A stretch of DNA of 16,448 nt from Competibacteraceae bacterium UBA2788 (GTDB lineage: Bacteria; Pseudomonadota; Gammaproteobacteria; Competibacterales; Competibacteraceae): positions 1-16,448 of the forward strand of contig DEHY01000101.1 in the NCBI GenBank assembly GCA_002352185.1, written 5' to 3'. Below the pieces are notes generated by a model. The model saw only the letters and a program-made list of their open reading frames with translations. It ran no database searches and had not been told where the DNA came from. Positions 15,597 through 16,448 of the stretch are shown in pieces. A program made the translations under genes and the position numbers. Each line of letters starts with the position of its first letter. Within the stretch, counting starts at the first letter, position 1.

Positions 15597-15612
15597 TGGC
15601 ACGGGGGATGCA
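15597..15612 (+). promoter_or_regulatory. Sigma-54 (RpoN) promoter of hcp
   Basis: TGGCACG (15597-15603), four bases, then ATGCA (15608-15612). The invariant GG (15598-15599) and GC (15610-15611) are exactly 10 bp apart and only one base differs from the TGGCACG-N4-TTGCA consensus. Transcription would begin near 15623, giving hcp a leader of about 140 nt. Sigma-54 control of hcp and other T6SS genes, with an enhancer-binding protein such as VasH, is known in Vibrio and other bacteria. No rpoN-type activator gene is in this window. Confidence 0.8.
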
Positions 15613-15630
15613 ATCGAGACAGGCAAGGAC

Positions 15631-15690
15631 AATCACCGTGTTCAGCGACAGGGAAGCAGCAGCAAGACCAACGAACAGCGGTGGTTTTTT
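15631..15690 (+). promoter_or_regulatory. Hairpin with U-tract in the hcp leader (possible attenuator)
   Basis: Bases 15631-15643 can pair with 15673-15686 to give a 13-bp stem (CACCG with CGGTG, TGTTC with GAACA, plus two A-U pairs and one U-G pair), with one bulged G (15678) and a 29-nt loop. The descending arm runs directly into a T6 tract (15685-15690), as in an intrinsic terminator. It would form about 8 nt from the predicted 5' end of the sigma-54 transcript. It could be an attenuator, a 5' stabilising hairpin, or the end of a short RNA. Confidence 0.5.
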
Positions 15691-15700
15691 CGGTACACAC

Positions 15701-15717
15701 TGTCGCATTGGGCGACA
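15701..15717 (+). promoter_or_regulatory. Second hairpin in the hcp leader
   Basis: TGTCGC (15701-15706) pairs perfectly with GCGACA (15712-15717) around a 5-nt loop, followed by TTTCATT. The same left arm, with C15700, could instead pair over 7 bp with GCGACAG (15645-15651) in the loop of the upstream hairpin, so two exclusive folds are possible. It lies about 48 bases before the hcp start codon. Confidence 0.45.
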
Positions 15718-15765
15718 TTTCATTGAAGTAAAACTGACTCACAACTGTAAAGCGAGGGTATGACC

Positions 15766-16248
15766 ATGGCTATGGACATGTTTATCAAGATTGGTGATCT
15801 CAAGGGCGAATCCGTTGATCACAAGCACAAAGAAGAATTTGACGTGCTGGCCTGGAGCTGGGGCATGAGTAATTCCGGCAATGCGCAGATGGGCGGCGGT
15901 CAGGGCGCGGGCAAGGTCAATGTGCAGGATCTGTCCTTCACCAAGTATATCGACAAGGGTTCCTGCGACCTGATACTGGCCGCTTGCAATGGCAAGCATT
16001 TCCCGAAAGCGGTGCTGACGGTGCGCAAGGCCGGCGAGAAACCGCTGGAGTATCTGATCATCACCATGGAAGATTTGATCATCACCTCGGTTTCGACCGG
16101 TGGTTCGGGTGGCGAGGATCGGCTGACTGAAAACGTCACCCTGAACTTTGCCCGGGTCAAGGTGGATTACACCGAGCAGACTCCGACGGGCGGCGAAGGC
16201 GCCAAGCCCAAGATGGGTTGGAATATCGCCGAAAACGTCAAGATCTAG
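15766..16248 (+). CDS. hcp: Hcp: T6SS tube protein
   Basis: A 160-residue protein of normal length for the Hcp1-like group. The N-terminus MAMDMFIKIGDLKGESVDHK, the motif DVLAWSWGM, the Gly-rich loop after it and the C-terminal WNIAENVKI are family hallmarks. Hcp hexamers stack into the tube that carries effectors and is expelled by sheath contraction; secreted Hcp is the usual sign of an active T6SS. There is no signal peptide, as expected. Of three nearby ATGs (15760, 15766, 15772) I chose 15766: it has GAGGG (15754-15758) at a proper distance and gives the family N-terminus, while 15760 is too close to it. The gene has its own sigma-54 promoter, a structured leader and hairpins after the stop, so it is probably expressed as a separately controlled, abundant transcript. 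Confidence 0.97.
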   Translation: MAMDMFIKIGDLKGESVDHKHKEEFDVLAWSWGMSNSGNAQMGGGQGAGKVNVQDLSFTKYIDKGSCDLILAACNGKHFPKAVLTVRKAGEKPLEYLIITMEDLIITSVSTGGSGGEDRLTENVTLNFARVKVDYTEQTPTGGEGAKPKMGWNIAENVKI

Positions 16249-16249
16249 C

Positions 16250-16271
16250 CGCTTGGGCAGGTTGCCAAGCG
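16250..16271 (+). repeat. Hairpin directly after hcp
   Basis: CGCTTGG (16250-16256) pairs with CCAAGCG (16265-16271); with one bulged G the stem can be read as 9 bp closing on a 3-nt loop. There is no T-run, so alone it is more likely a 3'-end stabilising structure than a terminator. It begins 2 bases after the hcp stop codon. Confidence 0.5.
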
Positions 16272-16278
16272 CCGGGAT

Positions 16279-16300
16279 GGAAAGCCCGTGCGGGTTTTCC
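16279..16300 (+). terminator. Terminator-like hairpin after hcp
   Basis: GGAAAGCCC (16279-16287) pairs with GGGTTTTCC (16292-16300) over 9 bp, including one G-U pair, around a 4-nt loop; the T4 run is inside the descending arm. It lies 30 bp after the hcp stop. It probably ends a fraction of hcp transcripts, since tagJ follows in the same direction with no obvious promoter of its own. Confidence 0.55.
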
Positions 16301-16312
16301 TCCCTCAGCAAC

Positions 16313-16336
16313 GCCGGGAGCCTGCGGATTCCCGGC
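16313..16336 (+). repeat. Third hairpin between hcp and the tagJ-like gene
   Basis: GCCGGGA (16313-16319) and TCCCGGC (16330-16336) form a perfect 7-bp stem with a 10-nt loop, followed by a pyrimidine-rich stretch (CTTCCTGGTTTC). It may strengthen partial termination after hcp or block 3' degradation. Confidence 0.45.
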
Positions 16337-16377
16337 CTTCCTGGTTTCTAATCCTTTCGCCCGGAGGACCGCACCCC

Positions 16378-16448
16378 ATGCAGGCACTCGATTTATTGCG
16401 CGAAGGCCGCCCACAAGAGGCGCTGCAAGCGCTCCAGGCCGAGGTTCG
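16378..16448 (+). CDS. tagJ: TagJ/ImpE-like T6SS accessory protein, 5' end only
   Basis: Only the first 23 complete codons are inside the window, beginning MQALDLLREGRPQEALQALQ. The pattern LLREGRPQEALQALQ is the start of ImpE/SciE (TagJ) proteins, which are TPR-like and bind the sheath subunit TssB in some systems, affecting ClpV-dependent sheath recycling. GGAGG (16363-16367) lies 10 bases before ATG 16378. The position right after hcp matches the H1-type order hcp-tagJ-tssE-tssF-tssG-clpV. A different TPR protein cannot be excluded on so few residues, but the context makes this the best call. Confidence 0.75.
   Translation, partial: MQALDLLREGRPQEALQALQAEV

Noticed and set aside
1..16448. 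CRISPR arrays, insertion sequences, tRNA genes, attachment sites
   Set aside because: No regularly spaced repeats, transposase frames, terminal repeats or tRNA-like folds were seen anywhere in the window.

Overview
The window is a GC-rich proteobacterial chromosome segment, most likely from a gammaproteobacterium. The basis is a CysI/DUF934 pair of the Pseudomonas kind and a type VI secretion (T6SS) locus laid out like the H1-T6SS of Pseudomonas aeruginosa. The species cannot be named from sequence alone. Nearly all of it is coding. There are no tRNA or rRNA genes, insertion sequences or CRISPR arrays.

Region 1 (1-2390, + strand) is a sulfur-assimilation operon: a siroheme/4Fe-4S sulfite reductase (CysI type) and a DUF934 protein, closed by a hairpin terminator. 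An AT-rich stretch of about 60 bp lies upstream.

Region 2 (2389-12154, - strand) is one arm of the T6SS locus, transcribed leftwards in the order tagH (FHA scaffold), tssK, tssL (with a C-terminal OmpA/peptidoglycan-binding domain), tssM, tagF, pppA. From tssK onward the genes are tightly packed. Compared with the H1 order (fha-tssJ-tssK-tssL-tssM-tagF-pppA-ppkA) two genes are missing: the tssJ lipoprotein gene, whose place is a 114-bp non-coding gap, and the ppkA kinase gene, whose place is taken by the cysI operon.

Region 3 (12155-16448, + strand) is the divergent arm: tssA, tssB, tssC, hcp and the first 71 bp of a tagJ/impE-like gene cut by the window edge. The order again matches H1. The genes tssE, tssF, tssG, clpV and vgrG would be expected beyond the right edge but cannot be seen.

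Together these genes encode the membrane complex (TssL, TssM), part of the baseplate (TssK), the sheath (TssB, TssC), its assembly platform (TssA), the tube (Hcp) and a post-translational control module (TagH, TagF, PppA).

The most interesting non-coding part is the 291-bp tssC-hcp gap. It holds a terminator candidate, a near-consensus sigma-54 promoter (TGGCACG-N4-ATGCA), four copies of a CGGTTSA heptamer upstream of it (two forming an inverted repeat), and a structured hcp leader. The leader has a 13-bp hairpin running into a U-tract, followed by a second hairpin that can pair alternatively with the first loop. hcp is followed by further hairpins, so it looks like a separately controlled, partly insulated unit.
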